This document shows, piece by piece, positions 1 through 6,550 of a stretch of DNA of 10,875 nucleotides. This DNA comes from Candidatus Bathyarchaeota archaeon (GTDB lineage Archaea; Thermoproteota; Bathyarchaeia; Bathyarchaeales; DTEX01). Numbering within the stretch: the stretch's first letter is position 1; the number at the start of each line of letters is the position of its first letter. A program made the position numbers and the translations under genes. The DNA lies in the NCBI GenBank assembly GCA_021162225.1, contig JAGGZB010000028.1, positions 1 through 10,875 on the forward strand. Direction: 5' to 3'. The notes under the pieces are model-generated. The model made no database searches, was not told the DNA's origin, and saw only the letters and a program-made list of their open reading frames with translations.

Positions 1-1462
1 CATCTATTCCTGTGCTCAGGAGGTCGACCGTAGTAGTTACGACCGGAAAGCCCTTCTCGGAGTCCCTAAATTCCTTAAGCACTTCATGGGCATATGGTTC
101 CTCGGTAACTATCCTCACTGCGTAGTTGCTTACTCTGAATATCGGGCCAAACCTGTTATTCAGTTCCTTAGCCACCTCTGCTGCATGGAATTGAGAGACG
201 CAGAAGATCACAGTCTTACCCATTGGGTTTGTGCTCTCTAATATGCGGGCTAGGTGTTCGCAGATCTTCTTAGTCCTATCTGGTAGAGTTATCTCTCGTT
301 CGAACGCCTCAACGGTGTAGTATTCCTTTAGTTCGACGCCCGGCGGGACCTCTATCTTAGCTCCCTGACTTCTTGCTTCGGTTATGGAGAGTACGCCCGC
401 CTTGTCGATATTCGTGAACACCCTTATTATTTCACATGGCGCAAGGAAGCCGTCTTCTATCCCCTGTCTCATCGGATAGTCGTAGACCGGATCTCCGAAG
501 TATGCGTAGGTATCTACGTTATCATCTCTCTTGGGCGTAGCTGTTAGACCTAAGTGTATAGCATCGGAGAAGTACCTTAATATGTCGTGCCATCTCTTCC
601 ATCCAGATCTGTGACACTCATCTATAATCACCATGTCGAAGAAGTCCGGATCGAAGAGTTCGTAGAACCTCTTCCCGTCCTTCTCGCTGTAAAGAGTCTG
701 GTAGGTCGCGAAGAATATGTCCTTATGTTTTGGAACGTTCTCGCTTCCGACCAGCTCCGCTCTGGCCGTTCCGAAGGGGAAGAAGGCATCGTGGGCCTGC
801 CTTCTAAGAAATATTCTATCGACGAGGTAAAGAATTCGTCTCACCTTCTTCGTCTTGTAAAGCTTCCAGGCTATCTGGAATGCGACATAAGTCTTTCCGC
901 TTCCAGTCGCCATCGTCAAGAGGATTCTCTTATGTCCTTTCAAGATCGCTTCTATGGCGTTCTTAACGGCGACTTCTTGGTAATATCTTATAGGCTTGTC
1001 TGGAAACGGATAGTATGGATATGTTAGTGGATTCTCCTCCCCTTCAATAGCTTTCGTCAATCCCTTGCCTTCCACATATCTCTTCCAAAGCTCATCGGGT
1101 GTAGGAAACCTATCTAGGGTCCTCTGGATTTTTCTGAAGTCGTCATATTCCTCTATCCTATGCCCATTTGTCGAATATGCGAGGGGGACACCAAGCCTCT
1201 CCATATACTCCTTAGCTTGCTGCATTCCCGCTAGGTGAGATTTGCTTTCGGCCTCAGCTTCTATTACAGCTATAGGCACTCCGCTCTTGTCAGGGTAGTA
1301 GAGTATGTAGTCCGGCTTCCTTGGGGGTAATCTATCTCCACTTTCGTTTATGATCATGCCCTTAGTGATAAAGCGGTCTCTCTCTATCATGTTATCCTTC
1401 CATCCACTTTCGCGAAGCTTGGGATCAATCAATTGTGCTCTGGTTTCCTCTTCGTTCAGCAT
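1..1462 (-). CDS. hsdR: Type I restriction enzyme R subunit (HsdR-like), C-terminus cut by window edge
   Basis: HsdR subunits couple ATP-driven DNA translocation to cleavage in type I restriction complexes. The first 487 residues are visible. An N-terminal PD-(D/E)xK-like domain shows D51, E68-A-E70 and a Q82-x3-Y86 motif. An SF2 helicase core follows: Walker A ATGSGKT at 185-191, DECH at 281-284, TATP at 307-310 and motif V ending LLSTGID at 481-487, where the window stops. The usual Lys of the nuclease E-x-K is Glu here. The ATG at 1462 is preceded by a strong purine-rich ribosome-binding site (GAGGGAGGG, about 1473-1481). The gene begins 5 bases after the winged-helix gene, so the two are probably co-transcribed. 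No HsdM or HsdS is visible; they could lie to the left. Family assignment is firm; a stand-alone helicase-nuclease is the alternative to a full type I system. Confidence 0.9.
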   Translation of the reverse strand, partial: MLNEEETRAQLIDPKLRESGWKDNMIERDRFITKGMIINESGDRLPPRKPDYILYYPDKSGVPIAVIEAEAESKSHLAGMQQAKEYMERLGVPLAYSTNGHRIEEYDDFRKIQRTLDRFPTPDELWKRYVEGKGLTKAIEGEENPLTYPYYPFPDKPIRYYQEVAVKNAIEAILKGHKRILLTMATGSGKTYVAFQIAWKLYKTKKVRRILYLVDRIFLRRQAHDAFFPFGTARAELVGSENVPKHKDIFFATYQTLYSEKDGKRFYELFDPDFFDMVIIDECHRSGWKRWHDILRYFSDAIHLGLTATPKRDDNVDTYAYFGDPVYDYPMRQGIEDGFLAPCEIIRVFTNIDKAGVLSITEARSQGAKIEVPPGVELKEYYTVEAFEREITLPDRTKKICEHLARILESTNPMGKTVIFCVSQFHAAEVAKELNNRFGPIFRVSNYAVRIVTEEPYAHEVLKEFRDSEKGFPVVTTTVDLLSTGID

Positions 1463-1467
1463 GATAA

Positions 1468-1689
1468 CTACCCTCCCTCGCGTTTTTTGTTGAAGTAGAC
1501 CTTAGCAGGCCCTATCCTCTTGGATCTCACGTATCCCTGATCTTCTAGGGCCTGAAGGTAGCCAGCGACGAAACTCCTGTTAACCCTAAGCTGTTTAGCA
1601 AGTTCCTTGACGCTCTGACCCGGATTCTCGTCCAGAAGTTTGAGAATTTTGGCTTTAAGCGTGTCTCCTGACGTGTAAGTCTTCATCAT
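1468..1689 (-). CDS. Small winged-helix DNA-binding regulator (73-74 aa)
   Basis: A small winged-helix protein, probably a transcription regulator acting on DNA. Residues about 10-55 form a three-helix HTH: a helix around LKAKILKLLDENPG, then VKELAKQL, then a recognition helix around NRSFVAGYLQALEDQGYV. A basic wing follows (SKRIGPAKVYFNKK). This is the layout of archaeal MarR/ArsR-like mini-regulators, with no ligand or oligomerisation domain. The start is ambiguous between GTG 1692, ATG 1689 and ATG 1686. An ATAAATAA box on the minus strand at 1718-1711 lies about 25 bases upstream, favouring a leaderless ATG at 1689 or 1686. The gene is directly upstream of hsdR, and its promoter faces that of the Argonaute operon. 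Control of either operon is an inference from position. Confidence 0.8.
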   Translation of the reverse strand: MMKTYTSGDTLKAKILKLLDENPGQSVKELAKQLRVNRSFVAGYLQALEDQGYVRSKRIGPAKVYFNKKREGG

Positions 1690-1710
1690 CACTATGGCAA
1701 GCTCATCAGC

Positions 1711-1718
1711 TTATTTAT
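1711..1718 (-). promoter_or_regulatory. TATA box for the winged-helix/hsdR operon
   Basis: On the minus strand the sequence reads ATAAATAA, preceded by an A-rich stretch (GTGAAAAC) suitable as a BRE. Its centre is about 25 bases before the ATG at 1689, the spacing of archaeal TATA box to start site, so the mRNA would be leaderless. The same A/T-rich patch reads TTATTTAT on the plus strand and could also serve the divergent Argonaute operon. Confidence 0.5.
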
Positions 1719-1743
1719 GTTTTCACGATTATGTTCGCTATTG

Positions 1744-1758
1744 ATTAAACCTTAAAAG
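1744..1758 (+). promoter_or_regulatory. Candidate TATA element of the Argonaute operon
   Basis: The A/T-rich run ATTAAACCTTAAAAG lies 5 bases before the upstream ATG (1763) and is centred roughly 27-30 bases before a second in-frame ATG at 1781. If this is the real TATA box, transcription begins near 1781 and translation starts leaderless there. If the box is instead TTATTTAT at 1711-1718, the transcript has a leader of about 20 bases and can use the ATG at 1763. Confidence 0.35.
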
Positions 1759-1762
1759 AGAG

Positions 1763-2617
1763 ATGAGCATTACTCTCAAAATGATGGAAATTGACGTCTT
1801 CAGGATCTATCAAAGACTTGGAAATCTCTTTAGAATGAAATATAATCAAGGTAAGTTATTTGAAAGCGAGTTTGATCCAAGTGGAGTTATTAGAAGAGAG
1901 GAGGTCGTATTCTTCGAGGGGAAATTTTATTCCTACAAGAGCTTTCCTAAAGCTAGAGAAATTACCCTCAATCTAAGAGTTTTAAAGAGCATAATAACCA
2001 AACAATTCGTACTTAAGTTAAGGAATAATGGATATAGGTTTAAGGGAAAGTATACGGCATACAGAGAAGAAGTAGAACAACCCCATAGAGATGTCTTTAG
2101 CGTTTTTAAAGGATTCGAATTTAGGACAATTCTATTAAATGATCAGATCTTTCTTTGCGTAGATCCCCACATAGTTTTCAGAGTTAATTGCTCGATCGAT
2201 TATCTATTAAGACAGGGATTTGATTGTGTCTTGTTAAGCGATTTTTCTGTTTCATATTCCGGGGAAGAAGGAACGAGGATAGATGGTTATTTAATAGAAA
2301 CTGTTGGAGAAAGCGACGTTAGCTTTTGCCGAATAAAGAACTTCAGAGACTTTACCGAAGTAAAAATACCGGTTGATAAAGTTTTCCCTGAGCCGAGACC
2401 AGAGCTTATACAAATGATACTTGATAGAATGGGCAGAAATTTTGATGTTACATCCTTACAGAGGAAGCTTTCTTTTCTAGATAGTAAGACTGCTTCAAAG
2501 GATAGGTTAATAAGAACTTTAGAAATCGTTCAAGGGCTAAAGCAGGAAATTTTCCCTCTAGAATTTGGCGAGTTTAAAGTTGAGCTTGAAGATAATCCTG
2601 TGGTGGTGAAGCTATGA
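1763..2617 (+). CDS. Split Argonaute N-terminal half (N-L1-L2 protein, AfAgo-N-like)
   Basis: This looks like the amino half of a long prokaryotic Argonaute made as a separate protein. Residues about 1-110 would be the N domain. Residues 115-150 carry the L1 strand signature (FKGFEFRTILLNDQIFLCVDP). Residues 206-284 resemble linker L2 (FPEPRPELI, then a helix and IFPLEFGEF). Only about 60 residues separate L1 from L2, so a normal PAZ domain (about 120 residues) is missing or reduced. The same arrangement is known in Archaeoglobus fulgidus, where a separate N-L1-L2 protein forms a heterodimer with the short MID-PIWI AfAgo. The stop overlaps the next start by 4 bases (ATGA), implying coupled translation. 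An in-frame ATG at 1781 is a plausible alternative start. Base composition is AT-rich. The assignment rests on motif reading and on the adjacent PIWI gene. Confidence 0.75.
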   Translation: MSITLKMMEIDVFRIYQRLGNLFRMKYNQGKLFESEFDPSGVIRREEVVFFEGKFYSYKSFPKAREITLNLRVLKSIITKQFVLKLRNNGYRFKGKYTAYREEVEQPHRDVFSVFKGFEFRTILLNDQIFLCVDPHIVFRVNCSIDYLLRQGFDCVLLSDFSVSYSGEEGTRIDGYLIETVGESDVSFCRIKNFRDFTEVKIPVDKVFPEPRPELIQMILDRMGRNFDVTSLQRKLSFLDSKTASKDRLIRTLEIVQGLKQEIFPLEFGEFKVELEDNPVVVKL

Positions 2618-3930
2618 GTATAGAGCACGCATTCCTATCTGGAAGTAAAATTGAGCAGGAGCCTAACTTGTTATTTGATAAGTCGGATACTTCAGCTGTT
2701 CACCCCCAGGTTTACTGGGGTCTTAGAAAATATGGTCCTTACGATAAGGACAGATCAGTCATAAGAATCATTTTAATGTCTCCACGTAATAAGATGAACA
2801 GCCTCAAAGGAATAGTGAGGGATCTCAATAATGGAACACCTATAATGCCGGGAGGCATGAAACGATTCTTCAGATGTATCTTTGATATTGTCGATGAAGT
2901 TTATGTAGATTCCTTAGAAGTACATGCATATGAAAGTGCAAGCATTAACTTTACACGTCGTTTCGACCCAAGAGAAGTTGATGTAGTGCTGGTTTATATA
3001 CCTAAGACAAGTCGGTATTTCTCAAATACGCCTTACTATCGCGTGAAGGCAATTTTAGCGTCAGAAGGCTATGCATCACAAATGGTAACTAATTCCACTT
3101 TCGATAACCTTAAGTGGTCTTATCTCAACCTAGCATCTGCCTTATTCTCAAAGGCGGGTGGAATACCTTGGGTTTTGGAAGAGGAAATGAAAAACGTAGA
3201 TATTCTACTCGGAATTTCAATTTCTCATGTTATATCGAAAAAACGTAGAGCTGGTGAGCTGCCTAAATACGTAGGTTATGTTAACGTGTTTGACAATTAT
3301 GGGAAATGGATGTTCTTTGAAGGAACAGCTACTCCTTATGAAAAAGAGAAGAAATTAGAGCAACTAAGAGAGCTCATCTTAAAGGCAATTCAAAGGTTTC
3401 GTGCTGAAAAGAAGATTTCACCAAGAAATATCATTATCCACTATTATAAAAGATGGGGAAGAGAAGAAAAGGCATATATTATAAAGACTCTTGAGGAACA
3501 GGTGGAGGATTTCAATGTCGGATTTGTTTCTATAGATGACTCCCATCCCTTTAGATTATACGATATAACGACGAACGACGGCAGTTTCCCAAGGGGTTAC
3601 TATGTTTACTTGAGCAAAGACGAGATGTTGATGTCAACAACAGGTCATACTCCTATAGCTGCTCGAAGAATGGGTACGCCCAAGTTGTTACATATAAGAC
3701 TTGAACAATATCCTTCAAGCTTTATGAATATCGATGATGTAGCATTACAGATCCTTTCGCTTACGAAGTTAGACTGGGCAACGGCTATGCCCTTTGTGAG
3801 AGAGCCGGTTACTCTTCAATTTTCAAGGGAAATAGCTTATCTTACAGCAGTTATATCTGCGCAAGAGTGGCAATCGATCACCAGACCTGAAGTGAATGTT
3901 ATATTGAGTAGAAGACCGTGGTTTATATGA
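2614..3930 (+). CDS. ago: Split Argonaute MID-PIWI half, catalytically inactive (AfAgo-like)
   Basis: This MID-PIWI protein of 438 residues is close in length to A. fulgidus Ago (427) and shares its GLRxYGPY start, xKxGGxPW segment and PWF(I/L) carboxyl end. The guide 5'-phosphate pocket is complete by comparison with AfAgo Y123/K127/Q137/K163: Y141, K145, Q156 and K180 here, plus the terminal carboxylate of I438. The PIWI fold is visible from NLASALFSKAGGIPWVL (172-188) to the end. The DEDX slicer residues are lost: S202 sits in GIS instead of GID, Y278 sits in HYYK instead of HRDG, and R405 lies at the last position. It should bind guide and target without cutting. It overlaps the N-L1-L2 gene by ATGA, with a GGTGGTGA ribosome-binding site inside that gene. 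Three bases separate its stop from the first possible ATG of the next gene. Family assignment is strong. Confidence 0.93.
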   Translation: MSIEHAFLSGSKIEQEPNLLFDKSDTSAVHPQVYWGLRKYGPYDKDRSVIRIILMSPRNKMNSLKGIVRDLNNGTPIMPGGMKRFFRCIFDIVDEVYVDSLEVHAYESASINFTRRFDPREVDVVLVYIPKTSRYFSNTPYYRVKAILASEGYASQMVTNSTFDNLKWSYLNLASALFSKAGGIPWVLEEEMKNVDILLGISISHVISKKRRAGELPKYVGYVNVFDNYGKWMFFEGTATPYEKEKKLEQLRELILKAIQRFRAEKKISPRNIIIHYYKRWGREEKAYIIKTLEEQVEDFNVGFVSIDDSHPFRLYDITTNDGSFPRGYYVYLSKDEMLMSTTGHTPIAARRMGTPKLLHIRLEQYPSSFMNIDDVALQILSLTKLDWATAMPFVREPVTLQFSREIAYLTAVISAQEWQSITRPEVNVILSRRPWFI

Positions 3931-3939
3931 GGGATGAGA

Positions 3940-5223
3940 ATGATCGCTGTGAATAATGTTGAAAGAAAGTTAAGAGAGCTTATTAACAGAGATCTCGAAG
4001 TTAGCTTTGAAAAAGAAAGATTAAGGGATCCGTTAATTCCTTCTGTATATCTTTTCTTCTTATTGCGCAATAAAGTAGAAAGCGATGCCATAGATAACTT
4101 AATTGATTGGATGAATTGCTGGATAAATGAGATATTAAACAAGAAGAATTTCGGTAAGTTTGTCGATCGAGAATTCACTTCCGCTTTATTTGGCTACTAT
4201 TCATTGAGCACCGCTGATAGATTAAGCACAGAAGTTGATCTCGAAGATGTTAAGAAAATGAGTTTTAATTTCATAGTTAACGATCTATTTTTCAATAATC
4301 TAATGTATTCTCTAATGATATTACTCCCGTTTGCTGAACAAATAAATAGAGAGGATAGAATTAATCGAGTATTTCAACAAGTCAAGAGAAACCTTAAGAA
4401 GGGCGTCTTATTTAATGATGCCAAAAATATTGTTTTTCTGTCGTTATTTTTCGAAAAAATGGAGCTTTATAGCGAAATAAAAACTATAGTAAATACTTGT
4501 ATTGAAAAAGTGAGACTAAATGAAGTTCCATTCGGTGACCGTGTATACTATGCTTGGATCCTTTGGATGTATAGAAAATTAGTTGAGGGAAGGGAATGGT
4601 CAAATATAGTAGCAGAATTTACAAAGAATACTTTAGAGAATTTCTCCACGCTATTGGATGAGGTGGTCATTGACGAGGAAATAATTGAAGTTTATGGTCC
4701 CGATGTAAAGCGGATGGGGGTCTCCAGAATTTTACTTGCCGTAGCTTTAGATCTTGCAATCAATTTTAATAAGAGCAGAATATCCGCTCAAATACCTGCT
4801 TGGTCATTTATTGAGCGAAAACTGCGGGAATTGAATTGGAGCAATGTTCTGAGAGAGTTGAATCTCGCCATCTCTGCGTTTGAAGAAAACAGAATGAGCG
4901 ATTGTTGCAATAACTTAAGGATGGCATTAATCACGCTGTTGGCGAAGATATACGAACTGCTCGAGGGTTGTCCTCCACCTATTGAACCAGGCAAGACACC
5001 GAATCCACGCTCACTTCTTAAACCAATGCAAAAACTTGGTCTTGATGATCAATCCAGCAGATTGATTTTAGGGATTTGGTCTTATGTTTCCGAAAGGGCG
5101 CACATAGAAAAGAGAGGAGGCCAGCCTCCATCTAGACATGAAGTGAAGTATGGTCTCCAACTAGTATTTAGTTCCATCGAGTGTCTCTTAAATTTTTTAA
5201 CAGAATTACGAAATAAATCATGA
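3940..5223 (+). CDS. Argonaute-operon helical protein with HEPN/Abi-like C-terminal domain, candidate effector
   Basis: I do not recognise a named family. The 427-429-residue protein is almost all helix. Residues 30-290 show repeated helix pairs (around 31-66, 78-95, 113-150, 160-190, 203-240 and 260-280) suggesting an alpha-solenoid or alpha/alpha-toroid. Residues 300-425 resemble HEPN or Abi C-terminal domains: a long helix LNLAISAFEENR...LRMALITLLAKIYELLEG, a Pro-rich loop (347-359), then IWSYVSERAHIEKRG and a final helix. H390 is in the usual 'aH' position, but no canonical HEPN R-x4-6-H motif is evident (R388-A-H390; R394-x7-H402). No signal peptide or clear membrane span is seen. GAGGG at 3929-3933 spaces better to the ATG at 3940 than to the one at 3934. 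Tight coupling to ago implies a shared role as effector or adaptor, which is an inference. Confidence 0.7.
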   Translation: MIAVNNVERKLRELINRDLEVSFEKERLRDPLIPSVYLFFLLRNKVESDAIDNLIDWMNCWINEILNKKNFGKFVDREFTSALFGYYSLSTADRLSTEVDLEDVKKMSFNFIVNDLFFNNLMYSLMILLPFAEQINREDRINRVFQQVKRNLKKGVLFNDAKNIVFLSLFFEKMELYSEIKTIVNTCIEKVRLNEVPFGDRVYYAWILWMYRKLVEGREWSNIVAEFTKNTLENFSTLLDEVVIDEEIIEVYGPDVKRMGVSRILLAVALDLAINFNKSRISAQIPAWSFIERKLRELNWSNVLRELNLAISAFEENRMSDCCNNLRMALITLLAKIYELLEGCPPPIEPGKTPNPRSLLKPMQKLGLDDQSSRLILGIWSYVSERAHIEKRGGQPPSRHEVKYGLQLVFSSIECLLNFLTELRNKS

Positions 5224-5668
5224 TTCTCCTTCTCTAAAGGATTATTAAACATCGAATCGGAAACAGCTACGTTCTTTAGCCGAAACTGCTGCGGTTTTAG
5301 CTCCGCATCTGCCTGAACTCGGGAGTTTAAACAAGCATTCAAAGTTATTCGGGCCACTCATTTCAGTCTGGAATATGTTATAGGATTTTGTCACGTTTAA
5401 TTCACAAAACTGATCAGGAACATAATATGAATAGATAATTTAGCAAGCAACTATTCAAGAGCGTTCTGACGGACAAGTTCCATAAGCAATTATCCTGATC
5501 TCATTGATTAAGATTATCAAAGAATTTTGAATAAGGTTGTAAAATCGCCTAAGAAACTTTAGGTCACGAAATTATAAAACCGCAGATATCATCTGAAGTA
5601 TATTAAAAATATACAAAAGGGGTAAAGGAATGAAGGTTCATAGGGTTGCATCTTAAGACAGCAAGTTT
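5224..5668. other. 445-base gap without a convincing gene
   Basis: No gene with a start, ribosome-binding site and recognisable product is seen. Bases 5249-5380 form an open frame of 44 codons with no in-frame ATG. It is GC-richer than its surroundings and reads like protein (LAETAAVLAPHLPELG), so it may be a gene remnant. The same patch holds a hairpin TGCGG/CCGCA (5290-5307, loop of 8), so a structured RNA is possible. The rest is AT-rich, with a CCTAA/TTAGG inverted repeat near 5549-5564, two perfect inverted repeats at 5583-5614 and an 8-residue ORF after a purine-rich site (ATG 5631). The T-rich ends on both sides could terminate the converging transcripts. Confidence 0.5.
5583..5614. 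repeat. Two adjacent perfect inverted repeats
   Basis: CAGAT-ATC-ATCTG (5583-5595) is followed two bases later by GTATATT-AAA-AATATAC (5598-5614). Both have perfect arms, of 5 and 7 bases, with 3-base spacers. A purine-rich AAAAGGGGTAAAGGA and a tiny ORF (MKVHRVAS) come next. They could be an operator pair, hairpins ending a transcript, or chance in AT-rich DNA. Confidence 0.35.
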
Positions 5669-6436
5669 TTAACGCTCCACATTTGAAGTATTTCCTAATT
5701 TTTGAATATTCTTGACCTTCTTTAAGAGACCTATAACTTGTTTGACGGCTTCTTCAATCGCTTTAGGCCAATACTTCATAGCTTCGGCGAATTCGTTAGC
5801 TAGATCTACGTCATGATTTACTGGAGCTCTCCTAAACGGGCATTCGGATGGACAACCATGACACCATGGCCCCGTTATCCTCATGTGATTGTTCCCATTA
5901 AGTAGCAGATCCATCTTAGATATCACGATCTTCAACATAAATATAAGGAGATCTTTCGCATCCGATCTCGTAATAGTTACGGCATCACCCTTACCAGCTC
6001 GACATAGTACGACAGCATTTGCGTCGAGTAGATACTTTAACAGTTGAGAGACCGCGAACCTTACGCCGCCCTTAATCTCAATCCGAATCTTGAATCCATT
6101 CGCTGGAATATCCAATCCCATATGATTATATTCAACGTCAACATCTCCACAACCATATTGGCCTCGATTTTCGATCTTAGGCAAGAGCTCTTGGAAACCC
6201 TCTTCTCTAAGCCTAAGTAATAATAGATCTACAAGCAACTTACGCACGAATTCGTGCCTCTCAAGGTAGTATTGATCTAAGAGTTCATGTGATCTCGGCC
6301 TAAGCTCACTTAGGCATCTCTGCAAACAGGGGTAATCAATTAGGACTGATAGAATACGAGAGTTACTGGCTCTAATCCTAAGTTTCTTACGTAGTTCTTC
6401 AGTTTTTAGTTGAAGCTCTTTGAGCAGGGGCTCCAT
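5669..6436 (-). CDS. Cas4/RecB-like PD-(D/E)xK nuclease with candidate Fe-S cysteines
   Basis: A 255-residue protein with the motif order of RecB-family nucleases that hold an iron-sulfur cluster, as in Cas4 and AddB. The nuclease core has D98/D100 (GDVDVEY), E120-I-K122 (IRIEIKGG) and the QxxxY motif Q131-x3-Y135. Cysteines flank the core: C37 and C41 before it (YPCLQRC), and C192-x2-C195-x3-C199 after it. One amino-side Cys with the three carboxy-side Cys would match the four-ligand Cas4 arrangement. It probably cuts or trims DNA ends. Overall it does not look like a standard Cas4, and no CRISPR array or cas gene is in view. The ATG at 6436 follows GGGGGAT, a usable ribosome-binding site, and a TATA box at 6471-6479. 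It is divergent from an AbrB-type gene with palindromes between. Nuclease fold likely; Fe-S cluster inferred. Confidence 0.72.
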   Translation of the reverse strand: MEPLLKELQLKTEELRKKLRIRASNSRILSVLIDYPCLQRCLSELRPRSHELLDQYYLERHEFVRKLLVDLLLLRLREEGFQELLPKIENRGQYGCGDVDVEYNHMGLDIPANGFKIRIEIKGGVRFAVSQLLKYLLDANAVVLCRAGKGDAVTITRSDAKDLLIFMLKIVISKMDLLLNGNNHMRITGPWCHGCPSECPFRRAPVNHDVDLANEFAEAMKYWPKAIEEAVKQVIGLLKKVKNIQKLGNTSNVER

Positions 6437-6448
6437 ACCGCATCCCCC

Positions 6449-6462
6449 ATACTAATTAGTAT
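6449..6462. promoter_or_regulatory. Perfect 14-base palindrome, candidate operator
   Basis: ATACTAATTAGTAT is its own reverse complement. It lies between the minus-strand TATA box (6471-6479) and the nuclease ATG (6436), overlapping the predicted start site near 6448. That is a suitable place for a dimeric repressor such as the neighbouring AbrB-type protein. Binding is an inference. Confidence 0.45.
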
Positions 6463-6470
6463 AATAGCCT

Positions 6471-6479
6471 ATTTATAAA
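6471..6479 (-). promoter_or_regulatory. TATA box of the Cas4-like nuclease gene
   Basis: The minus strand reads TTTATAAAT, a very good archaeal TATA box. The expected start site is about 27 bases downstream near 6448, giving a leader of about 12 bases that contains the GGGGGAT ribosome-binding site. Confidence 0.6.
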
Positions 6480-6483
6480 CTTT

Positions 6484-6513
6484 AGTAAAATTTACTATAT
6501 CGGCTGATATATC
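6484..6513. repeat. Palindrome cluster in the nuclease/AbrB divergent region
   Basis: AGTAAA-A-TTTACT (6484-6496) is a perfect inverted repeat about a central base. It is followed at once by ATATC-GGCT-GATAT (6497-6510), whose last bases also form the palindrome GATATATC (6506-6513). Together with ATACTAATTAGTAT at 6449 and CCTTC-ATC-GAAGG at 6531, this makes a dense set of possible operators in 114 bases. Confidence 0.4.
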
Positions 6514-6518
6514 AAAAA

Positions 6519-6543
6519 GCCTAAAATTTTCCTTCATCGAAGG
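6519..6543 (+). promoter_or_regulatory. Promoter of the AbrB-type gene with overlapping inverted repeat
   Basis: A TATA-like GCCTAAAATT (6519-6528) is centred about 27 bases before the ATG at 6551, so the transcript would be leaderless. The inverted repeat CCTTC-ATC-GAAGG (6531-6543) sits between the TATA box and the start site and could be a self-regulation operator. Confidence 0.45.
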
Positions 6544-6550
6544 TCTTTTG

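Noticed and set aside
587..1027. Plus-strand open frame of 146 codons
   Set aside because: It lies fully opposite the helicase motifs of hsdR and has no recognisable domain.
3837..4178. Minus-strand open frame of 113 codons
   Set aside because: It overlaps the junction of two well-supported Argonaute-operon genes and reads as low-complexity antisense.
4788..4994. Minus-strand open frame of 68 codons
   Set aside because: It is antisense within the third Argonaute-operon gene, with no supporting signals.
5082..5357. Minus-strand open frame of 91 codons crossing the end of the Argonaute operon
   Set aside because: Half is antisense to the conserved-looking C-terminal domain of the third operon gene, with no ribosome-binding site or family signature.
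5395..5668. Possible C/D-box guide RNA
   Set aside because: Several CTGA boxes occur, but no RTGATGA box C stands at a suitable distance.
5224..6550. CRISPR array near the Cas4-like nuclease
   Set aside because: No regularly spaced direct repeats are present; the inverted repeats differ from one another.
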